A stretch of DNA of 59,925 nt from Amphimedon queenslandica (Eukaryota; Porifera; Demospongiae; Haplosclerida; Niphatidae), in NCBI RefSeq assembly GCF_000090795.2, contig NW_003546425.1:53043-112967 (forward strand). Reading direction: 5' to 3'. The translations under genes were made by a program, and so were the position numbers. Within the stretch, counting starts at the first letter, position 1; each line of letters begins with the position of its first letter. Positions 1-11,865 of this stretch are shown here, piece by piece. Below the pieces are notes generated by a model that was not told where the DNA came from, did not search any database, and saw only the letters and a list, made by a program, of their open reading frames with translations.

Positions 1-36
1 ACTGCTGATAGGAGTGGGGCTGGTGTGAGACATCTA

Positions 37-913
37 CTAACCTCTCTTAACAGCTAGAGGAGAGGAGGTGGACATTATTGTTTTTACAGTTGTTGTACTT
101 ACAGGTATAAAAATCTCTTATCTCTACTCCTGGTAGGAGCTTTCTAACTCTATCCATCACCTATACACATGTAATCAGTACATTATCATTATTTATAAAA
201 GAAATATATTATTTATGCATGAATGCTAGATTAGAATCATACAATAGAGCCTTATAATTATAACAGACAGCACTTTGGGAGAAAATTTTTTGAAAATACA
301 TAGGTAATTAGCAACAAACATCCCTGTAGTTTGGCTGTAGAAGCCAATATTTCAATACTAGCATTTAGACTTACTGTTGATGATCTGACAGAGGCTGCAT
401 TCTCGTTCCACACTTGGAACTGAGTCTCTTGATCTCGTCCTTTAACGCTCACACCCACCACATCATCATCTAATAACAACAACAACAACAAGCCATAATT
501 CTCAAAGTTTATGATTCATTGACAGTTCTCCTTTCACTCTCATTATGTAATTGTATAACTACACTTTTATTTTAGTGACTGTTTTATGTACTTGCACTAA
601 CCATCAGCTGTGCAATCAGCAAACTGTTCCCCAATTGCTGCCAGCAATAATTCTTGCCAAACATTATTCTATTGAGAGAGGAATGGTGTGTGATTACATA
701 GATGTACATGATGACATTGGATCATTTGGATGACCACTTATAGTGCATCCCTAGCTATAATGTATAGTGTATAGTACTATATTCTACAAATGGGGATTCC
801 CTTGCAATAATAGACTACACTACAGTATGTCTTACTGTGTCTTCCTTCTTGCATTTGAAAGTCCAAGTGCCACCATTGATATTACTAACATCTTCCCTGA
901 ATGGAAAATATTA

Positions 914-978
<65 letters not shown>

Positions 979-1843
979 TCTTCTTTCTTTCTTTCTCTCT
1001 TACCACATCTGTCTCCTGTTCTCGTGTCTCATTACATGATAGCATTCTCTCATGAACAGCTGGTTGGCAGGTTTGATGTTGTTGTAAACACTAAAAAATT
1101 CCTAAACAAAAGCATGTTATCTAACAACATGTACAGCATGCATAGAGGAACATGTGCACAGTCAAAACCTGCCTACCTTGAGACCTAACAATACTGTCCT
1201 AATTATGGAACTTAACATACATTTATATTTCATTGGGGCTGCACTACATGTACCTGTCCTAATTATAGATGTGTCCACAATAGCAGGTTCGACTGTGCCT
1301 GTACATGCATATGTAAAGCCCATACTTTGATTGATCGGACTGTGTAAATTACACGTAGACCTTCAGAGAAGTTCTTTGGATCAGCTGCAGCTCCTCCGTA
1401 TGAGAACTGTGATTGATTGGTTGTCCTATTGTGTCATTGAATACTTAAAACATTAAGTATAATAGCACTTTGCATATTTTACATGTATGTTTATTATGGG
1501 AGGTGACAAGTGACAACTACATGTATAATTTATTGATATTTAAGTACTTTCTATTGTACAAAAATTAATTGAATTATCAGTACCTTTGAAACCAGAACGT
1601 CCATGGTGTCGTTAGAGGTGGGTCATCAGCCTCCCAGCCCTTCTCTTGTCTTTTCTGATCTGCACTCTCGAGCTCTTCCAGAGTTTTCCTCGAGAGACGC
1701 GGCGAAGCTGCTCTTTTCCTTCTCTCCTCTTCGTCCTCCATAGCCGAGAGTCTATCTGAGGGTATGGGGGATTCGTGTCTTGACCCTACGACTGGGCGCT
1801 GGAGCGAAGGATGAATGTTTACGTCCTCCTTGGACTCCGCCAT
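37..1843 (-). CDS. EIF4E3: eIF4E3-like cap-binding protein, 8 exons, 251 aa
   Basis: Exons on the minus strand, in order: 1843-1584, 1425-1326, 1101-1004, 896-836, 668-602, 469-375, 160-103, 53-37. All junctions are GT-AG and the frame closes at 251 codons plus stop. The product is an eIF4E-fold protein. Residues 79-87 give TTPWTFWFQ, then IYTV near 113-116, FFSVYNN near 122-128, YHVMRHE, QMW (Trp153), GGTWTFK, WQELLLAAIGEQFAD, and VVGVSVKGR followed by FQVWNENA. The C-terminal half is closest to human eIF4E3 (DDEVIGVSV, QVWNVNA). The family binds the mRNA 5' cap and modulates translation. The acidic-basic N-terminus (residues 1-75) is unconserved. The cap-sandwich Trp corresponding to eIF4E Trp56 is Phe106 here (Cys in vertebrate eIF4E3), while the second Trp is kept. 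ATG 1843 has a good start context, and no ATG lies further upstream in frame. It diverges from the gene at 1943. Confidence 0.9.
917..975. repeat. (CT)n microsatellite
   Basis: About 30 CT dinucleotides in an intron of the eIF4E3-like gene, just beyond the 5' splice site of its third exon. On the coding strand it is a GA tract. The Ser/Leu reading frames across it are artefacts. Confidence 0.95.
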
Positions 1844-1942
1844 TTTGTGGTCAAGTAAACCACTCCTGTCAAACAAAGAATTTAACCTCCACGCCTACTT
1901 TATTGACCACGCCCATATTGAACATTGAAAGAGAGGAAGAAC
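1844..1942. promoter_or_regulatory. 99-bp bidirectional promoter region
   Basis: The start codons of the eIF4E3-like gene (-) and the type I membrane protein gene (+) are only 99 bp apart, so both 5' UTRs and promoters must share this interval. No TATA box stands out. The assignment is by position only. Confidence 0.5.
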
Positions 1943-2784
1943 ATGAATTTCATTCTAATTCTTGTCTTACTGATAGAACTTGGTAAGAAATGATACTAGT
2001 ATTATATCTATGTATAGTATATTCACTTATAGTCACAGATTTATAAAATTGTGTTTTTTCAGGTTTTTCTAATGATTTGTTTACTGATGAATGGGCACCT
2101 TCTTCATCGATTTCTGACATTGATTTCGACTCTTCCTCCACTCTTGATAGCATTACAATAACCAATCATGTGACCACTACTGATATTGAGCCATCGAGTC
2201 ATGTGACCGATACCGAAAGTCACATGACAAGCTGCCTACCTACTTCAAGTGATGCTACTAATACATCTAAAACCTCTAAGAGTATTAGAACTGCTGCTTC
2301 AGTATCAGAGGGAGTATCCACAGTACACAGTCGATCTTCACATTCTATTCCTCCCAGTGGTACGCCCACGTCTCCAACTTTATCACTGGAGTCTAGATTA
2401 GTCCTGTATATCACCATACCTCCATTGGTCCTACTAGTCATTGTTGTCATTATTGCTTCCTTGATACTCTGTTACAGAAGATATAGAAAGTAAGCATTAC
2501 TATTGTTATTAATGCCACTAGTATTTTTAGTTTTAATTGATAGAGTCTTAATACATGTATTAATATAATTATATTTATTTTGCTATTTTTTTTATTTCTG
2601 CCTCAGAATGAAGAACATCAGACTCCATTTAATGCCCCTGCACAATCTTGATGGGAGTGATGATGAATATGAAGAGGATGAAGACGAAGACGTGGAGGAT
2701 GCATTGGACAACGAACCATCATTCACTGTGAGCCAGTACATATACTGTACAATCACTCAATGGGTTATTTGCCTAAGGGACTAA
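1943..2784 (+). CDS. Small type I membrane protein, unknown function, 214 aa
   Basis: Exons 1943-1982, 2063-2489 and 2607-2784, with GT-AG junctions, 645 nt in frame. Residues 1-16 form a hydrophobic signal peptide (MNFILILVLLIELGFS). Residues 17-125 are a Ser/Thr-rich, probably O-glycosylated ectodomain without recognisable domains and with a single Cys. Residues about 126-150 are a strong transmembrane helix followed by the stop-transfer string YRRYRK. The cytoplasmic tail has a highly acidic run (DEYEEDEDEDVED) encoded by exon 3. I do not recognise a family. The mucin-like stalk with an acidic tail suggests a surface receptor or adhesion protein, but that is inference. The 3' end is the least certain part: a GTGAGC at about 2728 could be a donor to a further exon, in which case the last 18 residues would differ. 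Confidence 0.65.
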
Positions 2785-2799
2785 AGGGGTCCTTACTTT

Positions 2800-3270
2800 C
2801 AATGTCAGGATTCTTTTTGCCAATTTCTGAATAATATACCATGGACTATAATAGTCCATGATTTTTTCAAAAAAATGGCTTTTAATTTTTTAATCACCCC
2901 CTCCCTTTGTATTACATTTTTGATACATATTGATATCCTTATGCTATGTAGAAAGTTTGATCTGTATCTGACAAATATTTTTACGGTCATTAGAAATTTG
3001 CTAATTTTTGGAAAAAGCAAAGGCTGTAGCCCATGCTTTTTCCAAAAAATGGCTCCGAAATTGCCTCAAATTTTTATTACATTTTCTGATGCATATTGAT
3101 GTCCTTATGCTTGTAGAAAGTTTGAGCTGATTCTAGCTACAACTTTCTGAGTTATCACAAAAAGTAGCAAATTGTTGAAAAAGCAGACTATAGTCTCCTT
3201 TTTTCAAAATATAGGCTCTGAAAATCACCTCTAATTTTTGTTACACTTTTTAGATTTCATCTGATTCAAG
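2800..3270 (+). repeat. Dispersed 177-bp repeat (R1), about 2.5 units
   Basis: Three degenerate units with the landmarks 'ccatg...ttttt', 'aaaaatggct', 'gatacatattgatgtcc' and 'tgtagaaagtttga'. Corresponding points are 176 bp apart (2853 and 3029). It is the same sequence family as the large array at 24740-27120. It lies between the type I membrane protein gene and GCP2. Confidence 0.8.
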
Positions 3271-3568
3271 GCAACCAATACTTCAGTTTTCTGACATGAA
3301 TTGAAGAAAAATCAACATTTAAAAATCACATCCACAATAATAATTATTATTATCGTTGCTGTATTATTTGTAGCTATAGTTAATATCGTAGAGACTACAG
3401 TGTGAATACAGGTCTTAATGTGTGCGTGTGTGTTATTATAAATTTTTTATTTCTTATTGGCTGGTGTCCGTATTATTGATTTATTCATTAATTTAATTAT
3501 TATCTCAGTATAACACAGTACACCTCAGTATACTAGCTATAACAACAAATCAAAGACAATGAGTGTTT

Positions 3569-5841
3569 CTATGCAACAGTGTAGAAGCTGTTATAGTCTA
3601 ATCTTGTGATCATGTGGCTCCAGGCTCTCTCTGATTCAACCTTTGACATTTCATTGAGTATACTTAACAGAGACGAGAGATCACGAGTGAAATTTCTCTC
3701 ATACTTTGCAACCTCTGGAAGGACATCGTTAGATATTGCATTAGAAGATAACTCCTAACAAAGGGAGATGTAGGATAAAGAATATAGATGGCCCAATATA
3801 ATTATTACTTATGCAGGATTTAGTTTATACAGTAATAACAGTATGCAGTATGTTGCATGAAATTGGAGGCATTTCTATGTCCATTGACTCCTGTATAAAC
3901 TGTGTAATGGATTCAACAAGTGCTGCATGTATGTACATGTAAGATGTGCATACCTGCATGAAGTTTCCATAAGTGAGAGAGCACTGCAGTAAGTGATTGG
4001 TGAGCTCAACAACCTCTCTATTTGTTAGGAGACAATCTTTAAGACAGCGATCAAGGAAATCTAAAAAAGGAAAAGTAGTAGAAAGTGTTATAATTTCAAT
4101 ACAATTAAGCAAGCTCTTGAATTAAATGTAAGTACAGCACTTATATTCCGTGGATACAATTTTTCTACTAGGCATTCGTGGATACAAAAGTTGCAAAAAT
4201 TAACGACTTAAATTTACATGTAACTTCACAAATTTGAACCATCCACAAAATCAGCAAAATTTATTATCCAAAAATGCAATGTCTGAATTGCAGTTGGACA
4301 TTGGACATTTTCTGACCATCTTTCTCAATTGTCTGACCAAATTCTGTGTTAATCTACCATTTTGTCCAAACAACAAAATTTTCAAAATAATTTATACATG
4401 GTAAATTTTAATCAAGCAATTCAACATAATAACCAATTTATCATGTCCAACTGCAGGGTACCTACAAAGCATGCTAAGTGAACTACGTGTAAATACCAGT
4501 AGCATGAGCTCCATGAGCTGACATGCACTACAAAACCCAAATTGGATCAGAATCAGCTCAAAGTTGATACACAACATAAGAACATGTATATGTATCACAA
4601 AATTTATTAAAATGGAAGATTCTCACTTAGCCATTTTTGACAAAATCTGGCCAATGACCCTGTACTATAGTACAGGAACTTTGGCCCAATTCTTGAGTAA
4701 ATTAAAAAATTTATAAAAAATCCAAACCTAATCGGAATTCAATTAAACTTTTAAAAAACACAACATGTACATGTATATGTATTTTTAAAAATTTTGAAAA
4801 TGTAGAATTCTATTCTAGCCATTTTTGACAAAATTTGGCCAAAAATTCTGTACAGGGGCTTTGATCTGATTTTTGTGTAACTTTAAAAATTCATAAAAAA
4901 TCCAAACTTGATCGTAATAAGTTCAAACTTGATATGCTACATAAGGGCATGTATATGCATCAGAAAAAATTATAAAAATGGAAAATTCTCTCCTAGCCAT
5001 TTTTGACAAAATTTAGCCAAAAAGCAAAGGCTATAGCCTTTGGTCGTTGGCTCAATTTTTGAGCAATTTCAAAAATATATAAAAAATTTAAGCTTGATCG
5101 GATTTAGCTCTAACTTTCTATACAACATAAGAACATGTATATGTATCAGAAAAAATTATAAAAATGAAGAATTCTCTCCTTGTAATTTTTGTCAAAATAC
5201 CCTGTACTACAGTGCTGTGTCTTAGGCCCTTTTTTGAGTAACTCAACAATTTATCTACTAACAAGAAGCTGCATGAGCATTATACCACAATCATGTGGGA
5301 AACTCTGTACAATTTTTTAAATAAAAATGACTGATCAAATTAAGGCAGTGTTCATGCAGACACAATGTCTGAACATTGTGTGAATGTAATTTCAGGCTTT
5401 GTATTACAATTAAGTGATTGTACATGTACATGTACATATAAGGGGCCATGACTTGATCTCTACTCTATGGCAATAACTTATACTTACATGTATGCACCTA
5501 TCACTGGACCCACATCCCATTGAATATAATACATATAATATGCATGTGGATAACTGATATATGTACTTACCAGTATGAAGGGCTAATACTTCATCAATAG
5601 TGACAACACGGGCTAGTTTACTCTCCAAGTGACGGCAGTTTGGCTCCAGCACCTCATAGCACATGTAATACTGTAACCCTTGGACAAAATTGAGCATTCT
5701 TTGGAGAAGAGCGAATGATGCCACACCACTATTATAAAATAATAATATTGATAATAATAGTAATAATAATAATAATAATAATCTTGTTGTTACTGTTGAG
5801 TTTTTTGTTTGTTTTTTGTGTCTTTCTGCCACCATTTTATT

Positions 5842-5895
<54 letters not shown>

Positions 5896-8358
5896 TATAG
5901 ACGAATGTAAAAAAATGTATTGCAAAAGGACATTCCACTTACCCGGGTGTAATGGCTGTTGGTGATCTCTGCTTATTCTTGTTATCTTTCCAAGCCAGTG
6001 TCAGCTCTCTCTCCACATACTTGCAGAAGAAAAGGTGCCTAAACAGTAACTGATAGCGAGTGATGGAGCGACGATTGAGTACAAGAGAGAGCGGCCATTT
6101 TACCTCATAGTCTAAACTAACACACTCGTAACCTATTGTAGAAAGATAAAGATAAAGTTAACATGATACTGATAAGTAATTTGGGACTGGAACTGACAAT
6201 AGGTACCATTTGGCGGTTAATTAAAATGAATAAATGTCAACTTGCACATGTCCAGCTGAAATTATCATTTTGAATAAAGCGCAAAAAGCTTTTTGTAATT
6301 TTTACAAACAGTACTTTTCAAAAAAAAAAACACTTGCAAGTTGAAACTTTTTCACTTTAAAGATGAATTTAATTAACGACCAAATATTACCCTAATTTTG
6401 TCAGTTCTAGTCACATTTATTAATATTCCCTTGATTTATATTCTAATGCAAAACTAATGCAATATTAATCACTCACCTGGTAGAGCAGTAGAAGAAGGTG
6501 GGCGTGTCACAAGAGGTGGGGATATCCCATGCTCAACCTGTTCTGGCTGTACTGATATAACATGACGCAAAAACATTTTCAAGTTATACGGCTCGAGCTT
6601 GATACTGAGATTATCTTTGTAAGGATCAGAGTTAGCAATGCTTGTCCTAAGAGCTAACTCCATGAGGGACTCAAGCCGAGAGAGAGGTATCATACTGACG
6701 GGTTTCTGCAACTCGTCCTCTGCAATGTCCATGAAATGAACGAAAAGGTCACCTTGATCAATGAGGAAGTAATGCTTAATGGAGGTCAGGTGTTGTAGCA
6801 AGTGATTGTCAGTTATTAGTAGCTTGAGGACTTGAGAGCTAGCCCGACCATAAGCAACTCCAATACGCTCTATGTAATACCTCTCATTAGGATTGTACTC
6901 TAACTGGGCAGGGGGTTCAGATGAGGGGAGGTTGGCAAGAGACTCGATGTCTTGGCCACAGGTACGAACAACGTTTAAGTATTTCCCGGTTTGAAGTATC
7001 TTTTCGGCTACAACTTCGAGAAAGACAGGGAGGTTTTCTTGCGAAGCCGTATAGCGCCTCTCCCAGTAATAATCATTGTACTCTTCTCGTAGACTGAGAG
7101 TGTCTATCTCTCTGTCTTCACTGATCATGAACTCACCATAAGGATCACTGACCTCTCCTTTGACCAGCCATTCATCAAGCATCCGAAAGAAAGGAGAGCA
7201 AGCACACTTGGTGACATAAAGAGATAGTTTATGTCCGTCCTTATCACCTAAAAGGCTGCTGGTGATATCGTGAAGAAGAGAGAGAGTTCGGCCGCCATGA
7301 CAGTGACGTGCCCGACTAATAGTGTCTGCAATGTGTGCTAGAAGCTCAAGTGTGTGCATACAAGGTTGAAGATAATACCATATCTTTTGTAGTGTCAGTT
7401 CCTTTCTTTTTAGCTGAGTCTCAAGTTGAGCGACGACCAGTAAATATTCCCTGACTAGACCTCTCATTGAAGCAGAGAGTGCCTGGTGGACTGTACCGTG
7501 AGTGAATTTAGAGTGTTCCTCAATAAACCGACATATCAAGGAGTAGTGAGTACAGAGAGGAAGGAGTCTGTGAAGTAAAGACTGTAGGCTGGTGTCCAAG
7601 GTACGGTCTAGTGTAAAGGCTCGTTTCTGATCCTCTTTCAGTTGCTTGGCAAACAGGTAGCGCCCATTAATGCCTTGCATTAGGTTTAAGAGTTCGTTCA
7701 TTATTATTTCCTGTTGGGCGGAGAGTGGATGACCCCCTAGGGGGTCAGGGGGTAATTTTGAGTGTAGGGGAGGATACACATAATCAGAAGTGAGGTAGAC
7801 CCGGTCTTTCACCCATGGAGGAACATAGGGAAATTCCCTCGTCACTCTGCCCTCTTTCCTTTGCTTTTTCTTCTTGTCTGCTTCCTCCATTTTTGAAGTA
7901 AAGGATGAGAGCTGGTTCTTGAGTAGTTCCAATTGTCTGTGGGTCAATTTAGTGTCTTGAGGTGGTAGTTCTGGTATGGCCACACCCACTGGAACATCAA
8001 TCTGCTCAATATCTGTAACCTGTACAGGAACCCTTGGGGTCTGGCTCGGGGGGCGTCGTCTACGTATGAAATCGCATAGTTTAGGATCTTCGGTCAATTT
8101 TGCCAGCAGGTAAACTAGAGGGTCAAGTTCTCGAGGTTGCTTTATTTTGAGAGTACTGTATCGCTGCAAAAACTCTTCCCTTTTTGACGAGTGTTCCGAT
8201 ATTTTTCGTAGAGACGTGTGAACGCTTATCTGTGTGGTAACGTAAGGTGTCATGTGACTGATCAATGTGTCGTTGTAAGTATCTGGGGAGAGATGCCTCA
8301 ACTGCAGCAGCTGCAATAGCTGAGAGGTCAAGTGATGTATTTTAAACTCGTGTGACAT
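3569..8358 (-). CDS. TUBGCP2: Gamma-tubulin complex component 2 (GCP2), 5 exons, 840 aa
   Basis: Exons on the minus strand: 8358-6477, 6132-5943, 5728-5571, 4060-3954, 3754-3569; total 2,523 nt in frame. The protein aligns end to end with animal GCP2 (human about 902 aa). The N-terminus MSHEFKIHHLTSQLL is followed by TPYVTT and LDPLVYLLAKLTED. The GRIP1 region contains DGRYL-like and LSLQK-like motifs, LSLLHD, DPYGEFM, YWERRYT and TGKYLNVVR. The GRIP2 region has YFLIDQGDLFVHFMD, EVKWPLSLVLNR, TRYQLLFRHLFF, MLNFVQGLQYYM and FLDRCLKDCLLTN, ending in SRLD-like ITRLDYNSFYTVA. GCP2 pairs with GCP3 in the gamma-tubulin small complex that nucleates microtubules at the centrosome. The first exon carries 75% of the protein and the last four are short. 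It diverges from POC1 with 256 bp between start codons, which suggests co-regulation of two centrosomal genes. Confidence 0.96.
4470..5320. repeat. Dispersed repeat R2, about 4 tandem units of roughly 184 bp
   Basis: Units recur at about 4546, 4729, 4910 and 5097 with the landmarks 'gatcggaa', 'caaactttctacacaacat', 'aagaacatgtatatgtatca' and 'ccatttttgacaaaatt'. The array ends in 'tctactaacaagaagctg' near 5256. It shares a core with the reverse complement of repeat R1. It lies in the third intron of GCP2. Confidence 0.75.
5745..5895. repeat. (TAA)n microsatellites
   Basis: Two TAA/ATA tracts (5755-5783 and 5846-5893) in the second intron of GCP2. The long Ile-rich reading frame across them is an artefact. 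Confidence 0.9.
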
Positions 8359-8614
8359 TTTTACTTTCTTTTTCTCTTCCTAAAATAAAATAAAATAATT
8401 TTTATAATGAAATTGAGCATTCAACTCACCCTGAAAGTTTTGGCGGGCTAAGTATACGGGGTATTTTACGGAGCTTTCTATGGAATATGGAAATGACAAT
8501 TTAAAGTTTACAGAGGAGGCGTGACTCCGTATACTTAATTAGCTGGCGCTAAAATTTAAACAAGGTTTCTTCTTCAGCTGTCTCCCCTCCTCCTCTCTCT
8601 AGCTCTCCATCCCA
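8359..8614. promoter_or_regulatory. Bidirectional GCP2/POC1 promoter with inverted AAGTATACGG motif
   Basis: 256 bp separate the two divergent start codons. The sequence AAGTATACGG at 8450-8459 is repeated in inverted orientation at 8527-8536. E2F-like strings flank it: TTTTGGCGGG at about 8437 and GGCGCTAAAA at about 8545. The same 10-mer occurs at 19051-19060 upstream of coiled-coil gene E. Reading these as cell-cycle control sites is inference. Confidence 0.55.
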
Positions 8615-11600
8615 ATGACTAGTGTGGTCAGTAATAGCTAGTTTTATTCCTCTACTACCTTTTCTTTCTGTTACAGGAAGACCCAACCCTTGAGAGACAT
8701 TTCAAGGGTCATAAAGACACAGTGACCAGTGTGGCCTTCAACCCAAACATGAAACAGTTGGGTTAGCTGTGAATACCCTATCCTCTTATGTCTTTTCTCT
8801 TTTGTTGTAGCTACTGGATCAATGGATTCATCACTAATGATTTGGCATTTTAAACCTCAATCAAGAGCATATCGTTTCGTTGGACACAAAGTGATTGAAT
8901 AAAATAGTCAATTCTTATTTATTTTGTACTACATGACAGGATGCTATATATTCTGTTGATTTCTCACCGTCCGGTCATCTTGTAGCATCGGCTTCAAGAG
9001 ATAAAACAGTTAGACTATGGATACCAAGCATGTATGTACATGTACCCCAATAGTTCTTTATATATGTGTAACATTCTTTCTCTAGTAAAGGTGAGTCTAC
9101 TGTATTTAAGGCTCACACTGCTTCAGTACGTCATGTTCAATTTTCACTTGATGGCCAATCATTATTAACAGCATCTGATGATAAAACTATTAAGGTATAA
9201 TGCATATAATAATTGCAATATAAATACAAATGATATTATTAAAGGTATGGATGGTGCATAGACAGAAATACCAGTTCACATTGAGTGGTCACACTAACTG
9301 GGTCCGTTGTGCCAAGTTCTCACCAGATAGTAGACTGATTGCATCATCCAGCGACGATAAAACTGTCAAACTATGGGATAGACTTAGCAAAGGATGTATA
9401 CACACCTTTCATGAACAGAATGGGTTAGGGAGAGAGAGAGACAGGGGAGGAGAAAGAGAGAGAATACATGTGTGTATACATGTATATATACATGCATGTA
9501 TGTATGTATGTGTATACATGTATATATACATGCATGTATGTATGTATGTAAGTGCATGTATGTATGTATGTACATTGTATGTTTGCATTGTATAGGGTTT
9601 CCTAAGTGAACTAAAGAGCATATTTTTGGCTTTTTAGAGTAACTTTAAATTTAATTAAATTTGATTAAATTTTGATCAGAATTACATATAGCTTTCTATA
9701 TCTATTTAAAAAATCTAGAATTTTCTCCTAGTCATTTTTGATGAAATACCCCGTACTGTACAGGCTGAGTTTTTAACCCAATTTTTGAGCAACTTTAAAA
9801 ATTTGTAAAAAATTCAACTTTTTGATCAGAACCAACTCAAAGTTTCTACACAACATAAAAACACGTGCCAAATTCCTGTGGGTTATCCTGATGTACATGT
9901 ATCTCTCTGTCCATAGGTTTGCTAGTACAGTTGCATTTCATCCTGATGGTAACTGCATTGGCATTGGTACTACTGATAGCTCCATTAAGATATGGGACAT
10001 AAGAGTCAACAGATTATTACAATACTATCAAGGTACAGTTAAGTTATCAATTCAATAGCCATCTTTATCATAAGTGGTTGATCTCTTTTTTATTGCAGCA
10101 CACAGTAATTCAGTGAATGGAATATGCTTTCATTCATCAGGAAACTATCTACTATCAGCCTCAAGTGACAATACATTAAAAGTAACATTATACATGTAGT
10201 CATACATGTACATGTGTACGTCGTGTGTACATGTGTATGTCATATACATGTACATTATCCTTTTTCCCATTATATTATGTACATGTATGCCATAATTACT
10301 ACTTTGCACTTAGATATTTGATCTGATTGAAGGAAGACCATATTACACTCTTCATGGACACAAGGCTAGAGACCACAATCGAGATGTACATAACTAAATT
10401 TATTTTATACTTATATAGGCTGCTGCTATGGATGTGGACTTTTCACCATCAGGAGATTTCTTTGCTTCAGTTGGAGCTGATGAACAAGTACATACAATAC
10501 TTCACCATGCATGTACATGTACATTATGTACATACAATGTTCTATTGTAGGTTTTAGTTTGGAAGACTAACTTTGATTCTATAGACTCAAATGAAGGTAC
10601 AATAGAGATTATATTACACTGAATGTGTATGAGTGTGTATGTTTAGTATTGAAGAATAACATAAGAAGTCAAGTCGGTAGCAGTATACCATATCACAAAC
10701 ACGACCCACCTCCATCATCTACCTCTCATTCATATGCACACGAAGTGATTAAAATATATTATTTTTTAATTATTATTATTTTTATCTAGCTCAATCCTTT
10801 AAAAGGACCCAGAGATAACATGCAGCCTAATCCAGGAGTCATTAATATAGCTCCACAATTATTTCATTCACCACAACAGCAAAGACAACCCTCCCCTTCT
10901 CCTCCCCCTCCTCCTCCTCCTCTTTTACACTCTCACACAGAGAGAGAAGATCCCTCTTATCATGATAGTACACGTCACACTGCACCATTAGAGCCATTGT
11001 CAATGCCACCACAGTTAGCTAACGCACTTGAACATATTGTATCTCAATTGGACATACTAACACAGGTAATGAAAAGGGAAGGTGTGAAGTACCGTAGATC
11101 GGGAAATTTTTGTGTTAAAAATAATTGGTGTGAAAATTTTTCAAGGTGTTTTATTTTCGTTGGTTGACCCATCCACGAAATTTTTTTAACACGAAAAATT
11201 TTGGATGTGTTATAAACAGGACACGTGGCTGCTGACTCTTGACAATGGTGGACTACTATTCGATGGAAGTTGCTCGTGACAGCACTGAAACTGACAAGGA
11301 GCCTCTTGGGTGAGAGCTTCAGGCCTTCATTGGGCTTTAAGAAGAGCCTCGTGCCAGCCGTGCATGCACTACTGCATGTTAGAATAGACTAATTTTGGTA
11401 ATCTAATTATTCACTGTAAAAAATATTTCGTGTGTCAAAATTTTGTGGGTCACTTCAACCACAAAAATATTTTAACAACGAAAATTTCCCGATCTACGGT
11501 ATACACTCATGATTGTGCATATAATCTATTATGTTCTTTAGTCTCATTTTTTATTTATTTTTTTTATTTTTAGACTGTGTCAATATTAGAGCAGAGGCTA

Positions 11601-11678
11601 ACAATGACAGAGAATAAGTTAAAGGAATGTATTGATAATCAGCAAAGAATAACATTACAAATACAACCAGATACATAA
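8615..11678 (+). CDS. POC1: POC1 centriolar WD40 protein, 14 exons, 466 aa
   Basis: Exons: 8615-8626, 8677-8761, 8811-8890, 8940-9031, 9086-9194, 9245-9423, 9917-10032, 10099-10181, 10314-10364, 10419-10487, 10551-10596, 10647-10744, 10790-11065, 11574-11678; total 1,401 nt in frame. The N-terminus [14 protein letters not shown] and seven WD40 repeats (residues about 8-300: [23 protein letters not shown] and others) match POC1. A Pro-rich linker follows, then the C-terminal POC1 helix [14 protein letters not shown] and [20 protein letters not shown]1 stabilises the centriole wall and supports ciliogenesis. Length lies between vertebrate POC1A and POC1B. Oddities: exon 1 encodes only four residues (MTSV) and is the least certain; the intron after exon 9 seems to use a GC donor (10365), because a GT donor at 10386 would add seven residues (ARDHNRD) that spoil the blade. 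The last intron contains a MITE. Confidence 0.95.
9470..9570. repeat. GTAT/CATG microsatellite with internal 60-bp duplication
   Basis: The run 'acatgtatatatacatgcatgtatgtatgtat' occurs twice in tandem in a POC1 intron. It is rich in ACATGT palindromes. Confidence 0.85.
9600..9880. repeat. Dispersed repeat R2 copy in POC1 intron 6
   Basis: Landmarks 'ttgagcaactttaaaaatttg', 'gatcagaaccaactcaaagtttctacacaacataa' (split over the copy) and 'ctagtcatttttgatgaaat'. A relative of this intron segment recurs at 13975-14290, fused to POC1-derived sequence. Confidence 0.7.
11090..11501. mobile_element. 412-bp MITE with TACCGTA ends (in POC1 intron 13)
   Basis: The left end, TACCGTAGATCGGGAAATTT at 11090, is matched by its reverse complement ending at 11501. 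The inverted repeats continue imperfectly for about 40 bp ('gtgttaaaa' inside). A TA dinucleotide at each end is consistent with a TA target duplication as in Tc1/mariner-mobilised elements. No reading frame is present. Confidence 0.8.
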
Positions 11679-11865
11679 TATATGCATACAAACACACCCA
11701 CATGCACACATATAAAATTTAAATATATACCAGTACTGTGGTTTACCTATAGAGGAATAAAAAAAGCCAAACAGAAAATGACCTGTATTAGCTCCTATTA
11801 TGTAGAATAAAAAGAACTTAGAATCACTATTTTCACTCATGATAATAGATCTAATGATTATACTA

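Noticed and set aside
837..1188. Ser/Leu-rich open frames over the CT tract
   Set aside because: They are readings of a dinucleotide repeat in an intron and overlap verified eIF4E3 exons on the other strand.
1844..1876. Upstream extension of the eIF4E3-like N-terminus to 1876
   Set aside because: The codon there is TTG, not ATG; the first in-frame ATG is at 1843 and has good context.
9384..9621. Tyr/His/Ile-rich frames on the minus strand
   Set aside because: They are translations of the GTAT/CATG microsatellite in a POC1 intron.
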